Shown piece after piece: positions 53,099 through 63,780 of a DNA stretch of 64,000 nt. This DNA is from Pictodentalium vernedei (lineage: Eukaryota > Mollusca > Scaphopoda > Dentaliida > Dentaliidae), in NCBI GenBank assembly GCA_031216915.1, contig CM062296.1, positions 796,149,608 through 796,213,607 of the forward strand, in the 5' to 3' direction. The notes beneath the pieces were generated by a model that searched no databases, was not told the DNA's origin, and worked only from the letters and a program-made list of their open reading frames with translations. The translations under genes were made by a program, and so were the position numbers. Positions within the stretch are counted from its first letter, which is position 1. Each line of letters opens with the position of its first letter.

Positions 53099-54323
53099 TT
53101 TACACCAACAAACTCCATTTAAATTCCCTGGTTGAAAATGGAGTTTGTTGGCATAATTGTGTCGCTTGTGCACCGGGATCATTACACCATCGATCACGCA
53201 CTCATCATCGATCACGCACCTTGCTAACTACTAAACAATGGAGCTCCCACTTGTTATCCAGGAAACACTTGTCAGAGTGAAGGCTACCTTTGCTAAAACC
53301 TGGAGTATCCAGGTGCTCAGGGGTAAAATTCACCTGACAGTGGATTTTGATAGAGAAGCCGAACTGACGTCCTTGGAGAGGTGTAGTACCTTTCGTGAGG
53401 GGATTTCCCCCCGCACTGGTCATCCTCCAAGTGACTCGGACCTGCAAAAGGATGGTGACAAGCGCCGAACACAGACAAAGGACAGCCAGAAGAAGAAAAG
53501 GAAAAGAAAGAAGGGACCTTCCGCCAGACGACGCGATGCCCACCGACTGACGGTGTTCATGGAAAAGAAAAGGACGGAGAAGGAAGAGAGGGAGGCTAAT
53601 CAAGGCACTGAACGCTCAATGCCTGCTACCCCTGTCCGTTCCACGTCCAGCTCGGTACCCTCCACTCAGGTGGAAGGTCCGGAGGACGCTGATTCGCCAG
53701 GTAATAGTCTAACCTCCAGCCCATCACACTCTTCCCCCGAAGAGGAGATGGAGGAGGATGGTCTGTTTGTGGAGCAGGAAGTTGAGGCTGACATCGCACA
53801 TGTCGCTAAACCCACTCTTGCTCTTCCTGCTTTTTCCGACCGGGACACCATCCAGGAAGCAAACACCGCGGAGTCCGTGGAAAGTATCCTAGGAGAAAAG
53901 GCCAGAGACGACGACCACCTTATATTTCTACAAGCCCATATTAAGGCCTTGAGAGATTGCGGGTGCAAAGGCAACATGCTCAGAATATGATTAGAGAGTC
54001 TCAGCAACCACTACCTGAGAACAACACCAAAGAGCTCTTCACCACCGGCAGCTGCTAGGGCCAGACCTTACCAATCGAGTCAGCCCTCCACCACTCCTTC
54101 AACACCACCAAAGGGTTATCACAAACTCAGCCACCTCCTCCTAAGAAAAGCAGACGAAATCATAGACGCCGCTAAGCATCTTAACACTTTCCTCCTTTAC
54201 CACGGCCAGACCAGACAAACCGAATCACATACTGTTAAAGAGAGTCGAAAGGGGCTTTCCCTCAAACCGTCCTTGCGCGCCTTCGGCGCGCGAAACCATA
54301 TCATCCGAGTTTGTTGGTGTAAA
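53099..54323 (+). mobile_element. 1,225-bp segment bounded by a perfect 17-bp inverted repeat, carrying one ORF
   Basis: tttacaccaacaaactc at 53099-53115 and its exact complement at 54307-54323 enclose the 250-codon frame. A hairpin caacaaactccattt/aaaatggagtttgttg sits at the left end. No convincing target duplication is visible. It could be a small DNA element, or chance ends of a decayed LINE. Confidence 0.4.
53238..53990 (+). CDS. Intact 250-residue ORF1-like protein
   Basis: ATG at 53238 opens MELPLVIQETLVRVK, then a strand-like part (VLRGKIHLTVDFDREAELTS). A strongly basic region follows (KKKRKRKKGPSARRRDAHRL, residues 88-107; probable nuclear signal or nucleic-acid binding). A Ser/Pro-rich linker and acidic patch lead to a final helical part (IFLQAHIKALRDCGC). 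A relative lies on the opposite strand at 52.3-52.85 kb, and its flank recurs at 61.5-61.76 kb (gagaggtagtacctttgtga; gggtcgaaaggggctt), so it belongs to a repeat family. Retroelement ORF1 is the best guess. Confidence 0.5.
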   Translation: MELPLVIQETLVRVKATFAKTWSIQVLRGKIHLTVDFDREAELTSLERCSTFREGISPRTGHPPSDSDLQKDGDKRRTQTKDSQKKKRKRKKGPSARRRDAHRLTVFMEKKRTEKEEREANQGTERSMPATPVRSTSSSVPSTQVEGPEDADSPGNSLTSSPSHSSPEEEMEEDGLFVEQEVEADIAHVAKPTLALPAFSDRDTIQEANTAESVESILGEKARDDDHLIFLQAHIKALRDCGCKGNMLRI

Positions 54324-54497
54324 TGCACTGGTTGTAGACAGAAGTCTGCAACATCATCATCTGTCAAGTTGTTAACACCTCAAGATTTTCATCAGCCTTC
54401 CAAGAAAGTGATTACAATCATATTCTGGAAAAATTAAAAGAGTCATAACTTACTTATACACGTAGATCCTAACACAGATAGATTTAAACCTAGGAAA

Positions 54498-55185
54498 ATG
54501 ACGCAGTTCACCAAATCATCATCAGCATTAAACACTCAGGAAAAGAGAAGAGAAGAGAAGAAGGATGACAGGAAAAACAAGAAGGACAGGGAGATAGCTG
54601 CAAGACGAGAGTCAGCAGGAAACAAGGGTAGTGCTGGTGATTCTAAAAATGCCAGTTGGGGGAGGGGGGGGGGGGGCAAGCGAATAGGGAGTCAGAGGGG
54701 AGCAATGAGTTTCTGGGAAAGCAGTTAGAAGCTCTAACAAAGCAGAATGCCGAATTGAGGGAACAACTCAAAGCAAAGGATGTCGAGATGAGGGAGGCGC
54801 TTAGGGCCAAAGACCTCCAAATTTTTGAGATGCTAAGAAATTCTTTTATTATGCCATCCCCACTGTCACCTGGATCTCCAGCTAAAGAGATCCAAGTAGT
54901 GGCAGAAATCCATTCTGTTCCAGACAGTAATGAGTCCAGCCCGATGGAGGTCCTGGCTGCCTCTGAGGGCATTCCTTCTGAGACAGAATGCAGTAGCGCC
55001 AATAGCGTCAACAATACTGCCAATAGTCGTGGTGCTGGAAATACAAGTAAAAGCGAATCCATAAGTTCAGCAGCCACAGCATCGGAGGAGGGTAGCAGCC
55101 CAAAATCCTATGCTGAGGCTGCACGTGCTCGTGGAGTCAACTCCAAAACAAATACAAAAATCCCGCTCAGGATCACAGATCCAAT
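54498..55185 (+). pseudogene. LINE ORF1 N-terminal part with coiled coil
   Basis: ATG at 54498 (MTQFTKSSSALNTQEKRR) opens a Lys/Arg/Glu-rich segment. A G-run at 54660-54676 shifts frame, after which LGKQLEALTKQNAELREQLK and EALRAKDLQIFEMLRN form a coiled coil. A Ser-rich part and KSYAEAARARG follow, a motif common near the nucleic-acid-binding half of LINE ORF1 proteins. The frame is cut at 55186 by the pearl-like element. Zinc-knuckle ORF1 sequence resumes beyond, but at 56421 a new ATG starts, so these may be two different elements. Confidence 0.5.
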
Positions 55186-55208
55186 GTCGAGTTGTGACCT
55201 TGACCTTT

Positions 55209-56258
55209 GACCTGGCGAGTCCAAGGTCAATAGGGTTCTTCCTCGCACCAAGGCCAACACACCTATGAAGTTTCATGACTCTAGGTTGAACCACTATCAA
55301 GTTCTCATCCGGAAACCAATTGTTGCGATATACTATGTTCAAGGTCACTGTGACCTTGACCTTTGACCTGGTGAGTCCAACATCAATAGGGTTCTTCCTA
55401 GCACCAAGGCCAACACGCCTGTAAAGTTTCATGGCTCTAGGTTGAACCACTATCAAGTTATCATCCGGAAACCAATTTTTGCGATATACTATGTTCAAGG
55501 TCACTGTGACCTTGACCTTTGACCTGGTGAGTCCAAGATCAATAGGGTTCTTCCTCGCACCAAGGCCAACATACCTATGAAGTTTCATGACTCTAGGTTG
55601 AACCACTATCAAGTTATCATCCGGAAACCAATTGTTGCGATATACTATGTTCAAGGTCGCTGTGACCTTGACCTTTGACCTGGTGAGTCCAAGATCAATA
55701 GGGTTCTTCCTCACACCAAGGCCAACACACCTATAACGTTTCATGACTCTAGGTTGAACCACTATCAAGTTATCATCTGGAAACCAATTGTTGCGATATA
55801 CTATGTTCACTGTGACCTTGACCTTTGACCTGGTGAGTCCAAGATCAATAGGGTTCTTCCTCGCACCAAGGCCAACACACCTATGAAGTTTCATGACTCT
55901 AGGTTGAACCACTATCAAGTTATCATCCGGAAACCAATTGTTGCGATATACTATGTTAAAGGTCACTGTGACCTTGACCTTTGACGTAGCGAGTCCAAAA
56001 TCAATAGGGTTCTTCCCCTCACCAAGGCCAATCTACCTATGAAGTTTCATGAATGTGAGTTGAACCATTATCAAGTTATCATCCGGAAACCAATTGTTTA
56101 AGATTTACTATGTTCAAGGTCACTGTGACCTTGACCTTCGACGTAGCATGTCCAAAATCAATAGGGTTCTTCCTCCCACCAAGACCAACCTACGTATGAA
56201 GTTTAATGAATGTGAGTTGAACCACTATCAAGTTATCATCCGGAAACCAATTGTTTAC
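55209..56258 (+). repeat. 156-bp core tandem repeat, seven units
   Basis: The tgacct(g/t)g.(c)gagtcca word marks units at about 55209, 55365, 55521, 55677, 55827 (6-bp deletion), 55983 and 56140. Each contains ttcatgactctaggttgaac and atcaagttatcatccggaaa. A 299-codon minus-strand frame through it is a by-product of the period. Confidence 0.9.
55342..55356. promoter_or_regulatory. Perfect estrogen-response-element palindrome, recurring in the core repeat
   Basis: AGGTCACTGTGACCT matches the consensus AGGTCAnnnTGACCT for steroid receptors. Perfect copies also at 55498-55512, 55960-55974 and 56117-56131; other units carry one change. Each is followed by TGACCTTTGACCT, a direct repeat of the same half-site spaced by one base. 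Binding is not shown; only the match is. Confidence 0.6.
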
Positions 56259-56305
56259 GCCCGCCCGCCCGCCCGCCCGCCCGCCCGCCCGCCCGCCCGC
56301 CCGCC
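56259..56305. repeat. (CCCG)n microsatellite
   Basis: About eleven cccg units directly after the last core repeat. Confidence 0.95.
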
Positions 56306-56420
56306 ATTCACCAAACTATAAGTCGAGTTTGACTTCGTCACAACTCGACTAAAAATCACAGTGGATCCTCTGGGAACCAAATCCTTTAACCCGGATAGAT
56401 CTCTTTGACAGTTACTTAAC

Positions 56421-57584
56421 ATGCCGGCTAGTGGGATAGGTTCCAGTCACGATACTGAGCACAGCAATGAGTCTGTTCCCGCTAGCGGCCCCAGCAATAT
56501 GAGCCAAAGGGGGAGGGGGGAAGACCCCCCCCCCCTCCCTAAAAAGAAAACAAAATAGTTGCGATTCTGAGTGCGAGTTCCAGGAGGTGACGGTTGCTGA
56601 TGGTTTCTCCACTCTGACACCTAGAGCGGTTAAGAAGTGCAAACGCCTCCAGCATCCCACCTCTTCTTGCTCCACTCAGGTCAACAGTACTAACAGGACT
56701 AATTCTCATAATGGCAATAAGAAAAACTTAACTGTTGATGATAATGATCTCACTGCCACTGCCAACAAAAACATTACAGTCAGAGTGTCCGGCCTGGAAG
56801 AAGTCACTCAACTTATGAGTTTAGACTTCTCCGCGACCATAAAAAGGACACCCACGAGGGCTGTACAGAAGATACCCACGAGGGTACCCATGGATAAAAA
56901 TAAAAAACAAGATAAGCAGGCTACACAACCTCTAGGGGAAAAAACAACAGTTAATATTGCCGTGGTAACAAGGGTACACCCCGACACCCCAAAAGAAGCC
57001 ATCAGCCAGGGAAAACCAGACTGCAAGATTCACCTCCAGAGCCACGGGCAATCACACGTGGAAGCTGAAGGTGATCTGCCCTAACAGTACAACTAAACGG
57101 AAAATAATTTCGGAAGGGGTGACCATCAATGGTAGAAAGCACGTTACAGAGGAGTACCGATAAACCCCCTCCCCCAATCCAATGTCATAAATGTCAAAAA
57201 TTTGGGCACGTAGCCAACAGATGCAGGGGCACTCTGACCTGCATGAAATGTAGAGACAACCATCTCACCAAGGCATGCAGGTCAAAGTCCCCCTCCTGCC
57301 CTAACTGCAAAGGACCCCACACCAGTAATTATCGGGGGTGCCCCCACTTCAAAAAAGTGAAAACCAACATAGAGTTGAAAAACCTTAACTTAAATAAACC
57401 CGACAACGCTTCCTCGCCCCACACAATATGCTCCCTTGTCGCAGGAGCGCTCTACTCGGTTCTAAACAAACATGTCAGCACTAGTCTGTCTGACATCTGT
57501 CAAGATGTTAGCCGATCAGCGTCCCGGCTCTTCAAAACCCAAATATCCGAATCTTTAATTAAAGCCGCAATCAACGTCCAATAA
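56421..57584 (+). pseudogene. Jockey-like LINE ORF1 with three zinc knuckles
   Basis: ATG at 56421 (MPASGIGSSHDTEHSN). A C-run at about 56528 shifts frame. The middle (VADGFSTLTPRAVKKCKR, ITVRVSGLEEVTQLM) leads to a second shift near 57040. The C-terminal part 57129-57584 holds three CCHC knuckles: CHKCQKFGHVANRC, CMKCRDNHLTKAC and CPNCKGPHTSNYRGC. This is the RNA-binding protein that coats the LINE RNA. Order and 51-nt distance to ORF2 at 57635 fit one element. Confidence 0.75.
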
Positions 57585-57634
57585 AGCCACTAATCACCTC
57601 CAACCAAACACCGCGACTAAATTACAACCCTATC

Positions 57635-60260
57635 ATGAATAAATTACAAATAGCCGTGTGGAACGCTAGAAGCGTAAATAACAAAAAGCTTCAGATCAGC
57701 CGATACTTCAAAGATACAGACATTGTCTGTATCAGTGAAAGTTGGCTTCAACCCAGTAAAAATCTTTCAGTTAGCGGGTTCAGCACTATTAGAAGAGACC
57801 GACAAATCACTAAAGGAGGCGGCGTTGCTCTTCTAATAAAGCAGAACATCAAAACTAAAACAATAAAAAACAATCACCATGATGCAGAGGTGATTGCAAC
57901 TGAAATCACAGTCGACAATAAAAACATCGCGATTGTTTGTTATTATAACGACTCAAGCAAAATTGATTCTGACACTGTCTTTGAATTCTTCACGAGGAAA
58001 TACAAACACTGCATTTTCCTCGGCGACTTCAATGCCAAACACCTGTACTTTGGCTGCAACAAAACCAGCCCCAACGGTGAAGCCCTCCTCGAAATAACAA
58101 AAAAGCATAACCTCCATGTGGTTATGAAAGACAACTCAGCAACCTATATCAGTAACAACCCACTATTTTCATCTGATATCCTCGATCTAATTATCGCCAG
58201 TGATTCCCTGATAAACCACATCGATGACCACTAGGTCGCCGATGATGACTTAAGCAGCGATCACCTCCCGGTCCATGCCTCACTGCAGCTAGGAAATGGC
58301 CCACTCAGGTACCCACCCCCCCCCCCCCCCCCACGCTCCACAGAAATTGTAGAAAAATTAATTGGAATCTCTACCGCGAAATCATCGATGTCAAACTCAC
58401 AAACACCTCCCCCCCCCCCCCCCTCATCCAATGCAGCGGAACTCGAAACCCAATGCGAGGCATAGAGAAAATCATTAACTCAACTCTAAACGAAATATGC
58501 CCAAAAGAAGAAGTACGCCCCTGGAGAAATACTATCTCGGGCGACACACTGTCACTAATCAAAACAAAACGTAGAGCTCTTCGCGCTCTTAAAACCGAAA
58601 CTGACCCGGTAAGAAAACTGACCTCAAAAAAACATATAACCGCCTTCATGGCGAAGTCAAGGAAGCCCTCAAAGCTGAAAAACAAGCCAACTGGGAAAAG
58701 ACAACAGACAATCTAAACGGGGTCCAAGATGCCAAAAAATTCTAGGACTCTTTCAAAATCCTAACTGGGCAAAACAAACAAGGGCGGCAAAGCCGCTGCC
58801 AAATCTCTTAAAAGGGAAGACGGTTCCTTCACGCGCACCGACAAAGACAAGGCCGACACTTTTGCCGACCTCCTAAGAAAAACGCATCGCCCGTATCAAG
58901 GCACGGGCAATGATGACGCCGCCATTAACGCGATTGATGACTTCATCAATGAACACCCTGAAATCTACCGTGACCCCAAATTCGATAACGAGCCAGAAGA
59001 CGGGGATGACGATGACCTCGTCACCTCCATCACCAATGACGAAATCATCAACGCCATAAAAAAATGCAAAAATTGCTCCTCACCCGGCGAAGACGAAGTA
59101 AGCTACAAAATTGTAAAACAAAGCCCAAACTCCCTAATCGAAAAACTAAACAAACTGTTCAACGCATGCCTCACCCATGGCTACTTTCCCAAATGTTGGA
59201 AGAAAGCCATCGGTGTCATGATACCAAACCTGACAAGGACCCCTCCGATCCAACCAGCAACCGTCCAATCAGCCTCCTCAGCTGCATTGGTAAAACATTC
59301 GAACGAAACCTTATCTATCGGTTCAGGGGGCACCCTGAAGACATCAATTTTTTCAATAAATGGCAAAGAGCCTATAGAAACCGTAAAGAAGGCATCGAAC
59401 ATGTCTACCGACTAGTCACCCAAATGAAAACCGCTATCAACAATCAGCAAATAGGCGCGGCAGTCCTGTTAGACGTCGAAAAAGCATTTGACTCCGTTTG
59501 GCACAATGGAATGCGCTACAAATTATCAAAAAAAAAATCCCCAAGAAATTGCTCAGATTACTATCCTCTTTCTTAAATGATCGCGAAATTAAAGTCAGAG
59601 TGAACAATGAAATATCTGACAGTGTGCCCCTTGAAGCAGGCACCCCCAAGGATCCGTCCTAAACCCCCTCGTTTACATCTTCTATGTAAATGACCTTAAC
59701 TTCTCCGAGGATCGTGTTCAAGTCTCCCAATTCGCGGATGATAAGGGCCTCTGAGACTCTAACAACACGGCCAATCTGCTCCAAAACCCCCTGCAACGCG
59801 CTCTCGATGACCTAGAACAATGGTGTGCCAAATGGAGAATTAAGCTAAATGCCAATAAAACCCAACGAATCACCTTTACTCGCAAGAAAAGTAAACGTGA
59901 TTTTGACCTAAAACTTTTGGATAGCACCCTCCCAGAATGCAAAGAGGCGAAATTCCTGGGCATCACCATTGATCAAAAATTGTCCTTTAACAAACACACC
60001 GACGACATGGCGAAAAAAGCCACCAAAGGCATTGACTTATTGAAAATGTTAAAGGGAACTTCATGGGGAGCCAACCAGTCCACCCTACTCAAACTATACA
60101 AAGCCTTTGTGCGCCCAGTACTCGAATACGGTGCAATCATACTAACTGACCTCAATCAAACTAATATGGGAAAACTCCAGAAGGTCCAAAATCACGCGCT
60201 TAAGAGTTGCCCTCCGCGCCCCATGGGACACACCCATCAAAACACTCCATGACAGGGCCG
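57635..60260 (+). pseudogene. Jockey-like LINE ORF2: endonuclease plus reverse transcriptase, decayed
   Basis: ATG at 57635 starts a near-complete endonuclease: AVWNARSV, CISESW, GGGVALLI, IFLGDFNAKH and SSDILDLII. A TAG stop at 58232-58234 precedes the last motif LSSDHLPV. RT blocks follow in shifting frames: GYFPKCWKKAIGVMIP (59175), NRPISLLSCIGKTFE, AAVLLDVEKAFDSVWHNG (59460), then the catalytic QFADD (59730) before a TGA. The C-terminus has KEAKFLGITIDQKLSF and LYKAFVRPVLEYGAI. Homopolymer frameshifts are at 58320 and 58412 (C-runs). The enzyme would nick DNA and prime reverse transcription there; this copy is inactive. Confidence 0.85.
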
Positions 60261-60423
60261 ATATCCCCACCATTAAAGACCGCCTATCCACCCTGGCCGC
60301 GAAAAATCATGACCGGTTTGCCGACAGCGAACTAATCTCCGAACTTGGAGCCATTTGCGAAAGCCGACAAAAGCCCAAAAATTGCAATCAAAACTAAGAC
60401 CGCTCGAAAAAACTAGGGAACCA

Positions 60424-60990
60424 GAAGGTGAACTAACAGGCAGAGTAACAGCTTAACTGTGGCCTTCTACCAGAAAGGGCTGCATTCACCGACGCAACTA
60501 AAACTACCGCAGGATTAAATATTGTTAAAAAAACTAAATAAATATGGAACGAGAAGGTGAATAAACAGGCAGAAAAACAGCTTAACTGTGGCCTTCTACC
60601 AGAAAGGGCTGCCTTCACCGACTCAACTAAAATTACATCACGATTGGATACCGTAGATCTCACTTCCGGCCGGGGGGTCGGCCCACACAGGACGCTCGCG
60701 ATACCAGGCGCGAGCGTTTTGTGTGGGCTGCTCCCCCCCCCCCCCCTCCGGGCTGGAGGTGGGATTTGCAGTGTTTAATCGTGATCCAAAATAAACTCAA
60801 ACTAATCTAAATATGGTCGAAACCAGCGAAGGGCATAACAGAAACACCCTCGGGTGTGGTTTAGTGTCTAAACCTGTTACCCTCCCGCTACAAACTTACT
60901 ATCACCCTAAGAAGGTGATCTAACTGGCAGATTAACAGCTTAACTGCGGCCTCCTTCCAGAAAAGGCTGCCTTCTCCGACTCAGCTAAAG
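60424..60990 (+). repeat. About 127-bp repeats in the LINE 3' region
   Basis: gaaggtgaactaacaggcag at 60424 recurs at about 60551 and, more diverged, 60910. Each is followed by cagcttaactgtggccttct and agaaagggctgc. Position right after ORF2 suggests 3' UTR repeats. Confidence 0.75.
60681..60731 (+). other. GC-rich hairpin in the LINE 3' region
   Basis: gcccacacaggacgctcgcg pairs with cgcgagcgttttgtgtgggc around ataccagg. It lies between the second and third 127-bp repeats and could be an RNA structure recognised by the LINE protein, which is a guess. Confidence 0.5.
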
Positions 60991-62025
60991 ATTAGATCAC
61001 AAAAATTAAAACATAATGCGCCACTTTTATCTTTTTATTTTTACATATTCTAATGAAAACTAATTCTGCCTTCATCTTTTAAGCAGGTACACAGAAGATG
61101 CTTTTTGACCAGCACCCCAATAACCGCTATGGACAGTCTAACCGTTATAGAAACGGTAACTCCCATGGTTCCTGAACATCCTCCACTCCATCCCTAAAAG
61201 TGGTCGACCACTTTAAGGGGGGCGAGCGTTGGTCCTGCGTCCTGCCTCTGCCCCTTTTTGTAAGCGCATTGCGCATCTTTTTGTCCCAACCCATTAGGAT
61301 TACAATGCAGGCCTGCCCCCGAACCAGGCCGGGAAGTTCGGGTCTTCTTTTTGGTGGTCCCCGAAGGGGGTCGTTGTTGTTTCCTTCAAAGACATCCTAT
61401 CAAACAGAGACAGCCTGAGGCAGATTATAGTTGCCAGTGATGGCCATCACTCAATATCATCTCCGAAGTGGCAGACTATACTTGCCTGAAAATCCAGATC
61501 GACTGCACCCTCGGGGAGAGGTAGTACCTTTGTGAGAGGACCCAACCTCTCACACTGGTCCTCACCCGTGGGTTCAACCGACATCAGTCAAAGAGTCCAT
61601 CACGCCGCAACCGGTGACACCTGCCGAGTACCTGAACCTGTTCCTCCTTCAACACGAGTAGACATGTGGAAATTAGTCATTTACAGTCAATGAGGGTCGA
61701 AAGGGGCTTGTTCCCTATACCGTCCCCGCACGCCTTCGGTGCGTTAAACCATTCCATTCGGGAAGTCTGCAAAGCTAATGGTTCACAAGGCTCACGAAAT
61801 CCTACAGAACGACGCATACTAATTTTGAAGTTGGAAACGAATCGCCTCTTCAAATTCTTGAACCAAACAGAACAGTCAAATATAGGCTACCCGTTTTTCA
61901 TTTTCAGTGATTCCATTCGTCAGCTGCAAACATCACTTTAAAAGGTGAACATACTTGAAAATATTTTTTAAAGTCTTCTATTGTGCTTTAAAAAGACATT
62001 CCCATGGAGAATCTGGGATATTTCG
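60991..62025. other. Repeat remnants; no gene seen
   Basis: 61490-61760 is a diverged copy of the flanks of the 53.2-54.3 kb ORF segment (gggagaggtagtacctttgt, then gtcgaaaggggcttg and cgccttcggtgcg). The rest shows nothing I can support. Confidence 0.45.
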
Positions 62026-62029
62026 AGAG

Positions 62030-62115
62030 TATTCCGGGTGTTTTAGGGGGATTCCGGGAGATTTGGGGGATTCCTGGGATTCCGGGGTATTTCGGGGGAT
62101 TCCGGTGTTTAGGGC
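62030..62115. repeat. Minisatellite of gggggattccgggag type
   Basis: About seven diverged 10-15 bp units (ggggattccggg). The end tccggtgtttagggcgacc matches, inverted, 52.22-52.24 kb. Confidence 0.7.
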
Positions 62116-62379
62116 GACCGCTGTGGTGGGGGAATATGTATGCGACCCTTTTCAAAATAACACCCGAGGTTCAAATTGTGTGTTTTGCAGAAATGGTTGG
62201 GTGGCTGTGAAAAGTACAAGTGCACGATTATGATGTTTATTCATATCCATAGTCTAAAGGAAAACACATCTGTACCATAACATGTTCCACCTGAATCGAA
62301 CACAATGTCTCAAAACAACAATCATTTCTCGACTTTGCTCTCTGTCCTTCTCTGTGTTTAGTGCAGAAACAGCTTGACC

Positions 62380-62634
62380 ATGATTCGTTCAATAAATAAA
62401 AGTTTCAGATATTTCGACACATTTATCACAAATTATGGTCGAAATTTTGGTTTGAAGAGTCGATCGCTGTCTTCCTCAGCACAACCACAAACTCAACTCG
62501 AGAAAGATTTGAAATCGTCAGAAGATTCTGGCAGTTTGCAGTCGAAGGGTCAAGCGGAATTGAAGACAGTTGTCAAACAAAAATCAAAGTTGAGCCCTTT
62601 CGCCAAAAATTTGTTTCTTGGTAAATTTGATAAG
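62380..62634 (+). CDS. ACAD9: Candidate first coding exon of acyl-CoA dehydrogenase family member 9 (mitochondrial)
   Basis: ATG at 62380 opens 85 codons. The N-terminus MIRSINKSFRYF with SRSLSSSA looks like a mitochondrial import signal: basic, Ser-rich and without acidic residues over the first 35 positions. The end reads SPFAKNLFLGKFDK, which resembles the FAKELFLGK segment just before the dehydrogenase fold in vertebrate ACAD9. A consensus donor AAG|GTAAAG follows at 62634/62635 in phase 0. An alternative donor (TTG|GTAAAT) lies 14 nt earlier. ACAD9 is a flavoprotein of fatty-acid oxidation and a complex I assembly factor in the mitochondrial matrix. Later exons would lie beyond the window. 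Based on one short motif, so tentative. Confidence 0.5.
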
Positions 62635-63640
62635 GTAAAGGAATAAAAGTGTGCTTTTACGTATCTTTTATTGATCATACCCATTATCGAACAGTACTGA
62701 GGAGGTTCGGAAGGGGTCCTAATATATGAACTTTGGTAAAACCAAGAAGCCCGCGCAACTCACAGTGTTTTTCAAACTATAATGACATAAACTTAACAAA
62801 ATTTAAAACAGTGTTTAAGGGGTCGTCCAACAAAACATTTGCGTTGTGAACTAATGCATGTACATGATGCTGTCTTGCAGATTTATTTCCCCCTAAAAAC
62901 ATATCAGACCTGCAATATAAAAATTGGCCTCGAAACGTATTGTCGAAAATTTATTGTTTTTGTTTCGCTGGGGTGCTATGATTGTGGAACGGAACTTCTG
63001 TTTTGGAAATGGTAATTCGTGGACGTTTGTCAGACAGTATGTCACTTCGACATCTTAGGTTCGTAATAACTGAATGAAAACGACCTTTGCCACAATCCGA
63101 CCTGTGCGTACTTTTAAGTTTCTACAAACGGACGTGTTGTTGATGCTTTTCATTTGGTAACTTTGTTCCAATAACACGCAGTGTTGGTTTGAAGTGAACA
63201 GCGTTTTGCACTTGCAAATGCAAAACAGATAAATCACGTGACAGAATACTCCGCAGAATCGAACAACAGCCAGTCAGCAGACGATGAAATCCAATGTGCA
63301 TATATGGGAACATTTCGCTTTTCGACAATTTCTGTCATTTAGTCAGCAAAGCAAACAACAGTTGAGTTTGTTTGGAAAAACTTTAATTTTGAAAAGCATG
63401 TTCAATAAATTATTCACAGTCTGCATGGAATGATCTAAGGAGAAATCTCACATTACACTGTTCGCTTTTTAGGGGGCGTCAATCGATTGTTCGCTTCTGA
63501 AAATGAGAGCTGGGGTTCCCCAGTTTTTACTTCCGATTCCGGTTTAGATTGGATGGCATAGCATTCCTTGGTTTTTCCAGTTTCACGTACACGTTGTCTG
63601 TTAGGCTTGCTTCAAAGCAGCCCTTTGGGCTGCTTTTGTG
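62635..63640 (+). other. Probable intron sequence; no gene seen
   Basis: If the exon call is right this is intron 1. I see no further exon-like frame with splice sites. Confidence 0.35.
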
Positions 63641-63644
63641 CGCG

Positions 63645-63780
63645 CTACTAATTACCGACCAAAACCGTCTAAAACAGTCCAAAACCGACCAAAAGTGCTA
63701 ATTACCGACCAAAATACCAACCCAAACCCAATGAGAACCGACCAAAAAAATTAAATGAGTTTCGACCAAACAAAATACGA
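63645..63780. repeat. Low-complexity accgaccaaaa repeats
   Basis: The word (a)ccgaccaaaa recurs about seven times with spacers (taattaccgaccaaaa twice). A small hairpin aagcagccctttgggctgctt precedes it at 63616-63636. Confidence 0.7.

Larger units (their letters stand above)
55186..56349 (+). mobile_element. Pearl/Helentron-like non-autonomous element with 156-bp core repeats
   Basis: A 13-bp repeat GTCGAGTTGTGAC at 55186-55198 recurs inverted at 56337-56349. The latter is part of a terminal hairpin (agtcgagtt ... aactcgact). Between lie seven 156-bp repeats and a (CCCG)n microsatellite. Inverted subterminal repeats, core repeats, a tetranucleotide tract and a 3' hairpin are the design described for bivalve pearl elements and Helentron-derived elements. 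It sits in a LINE ORF1 frame. Confidence 0.65.

Noticed and set aside
55067-55966. 299-codon minus-strand ORF
   Set aside because: It runs through the 156-bp core repeats (a multiple of three) and repeats a 50-residue unit; it is a by-product of period length.
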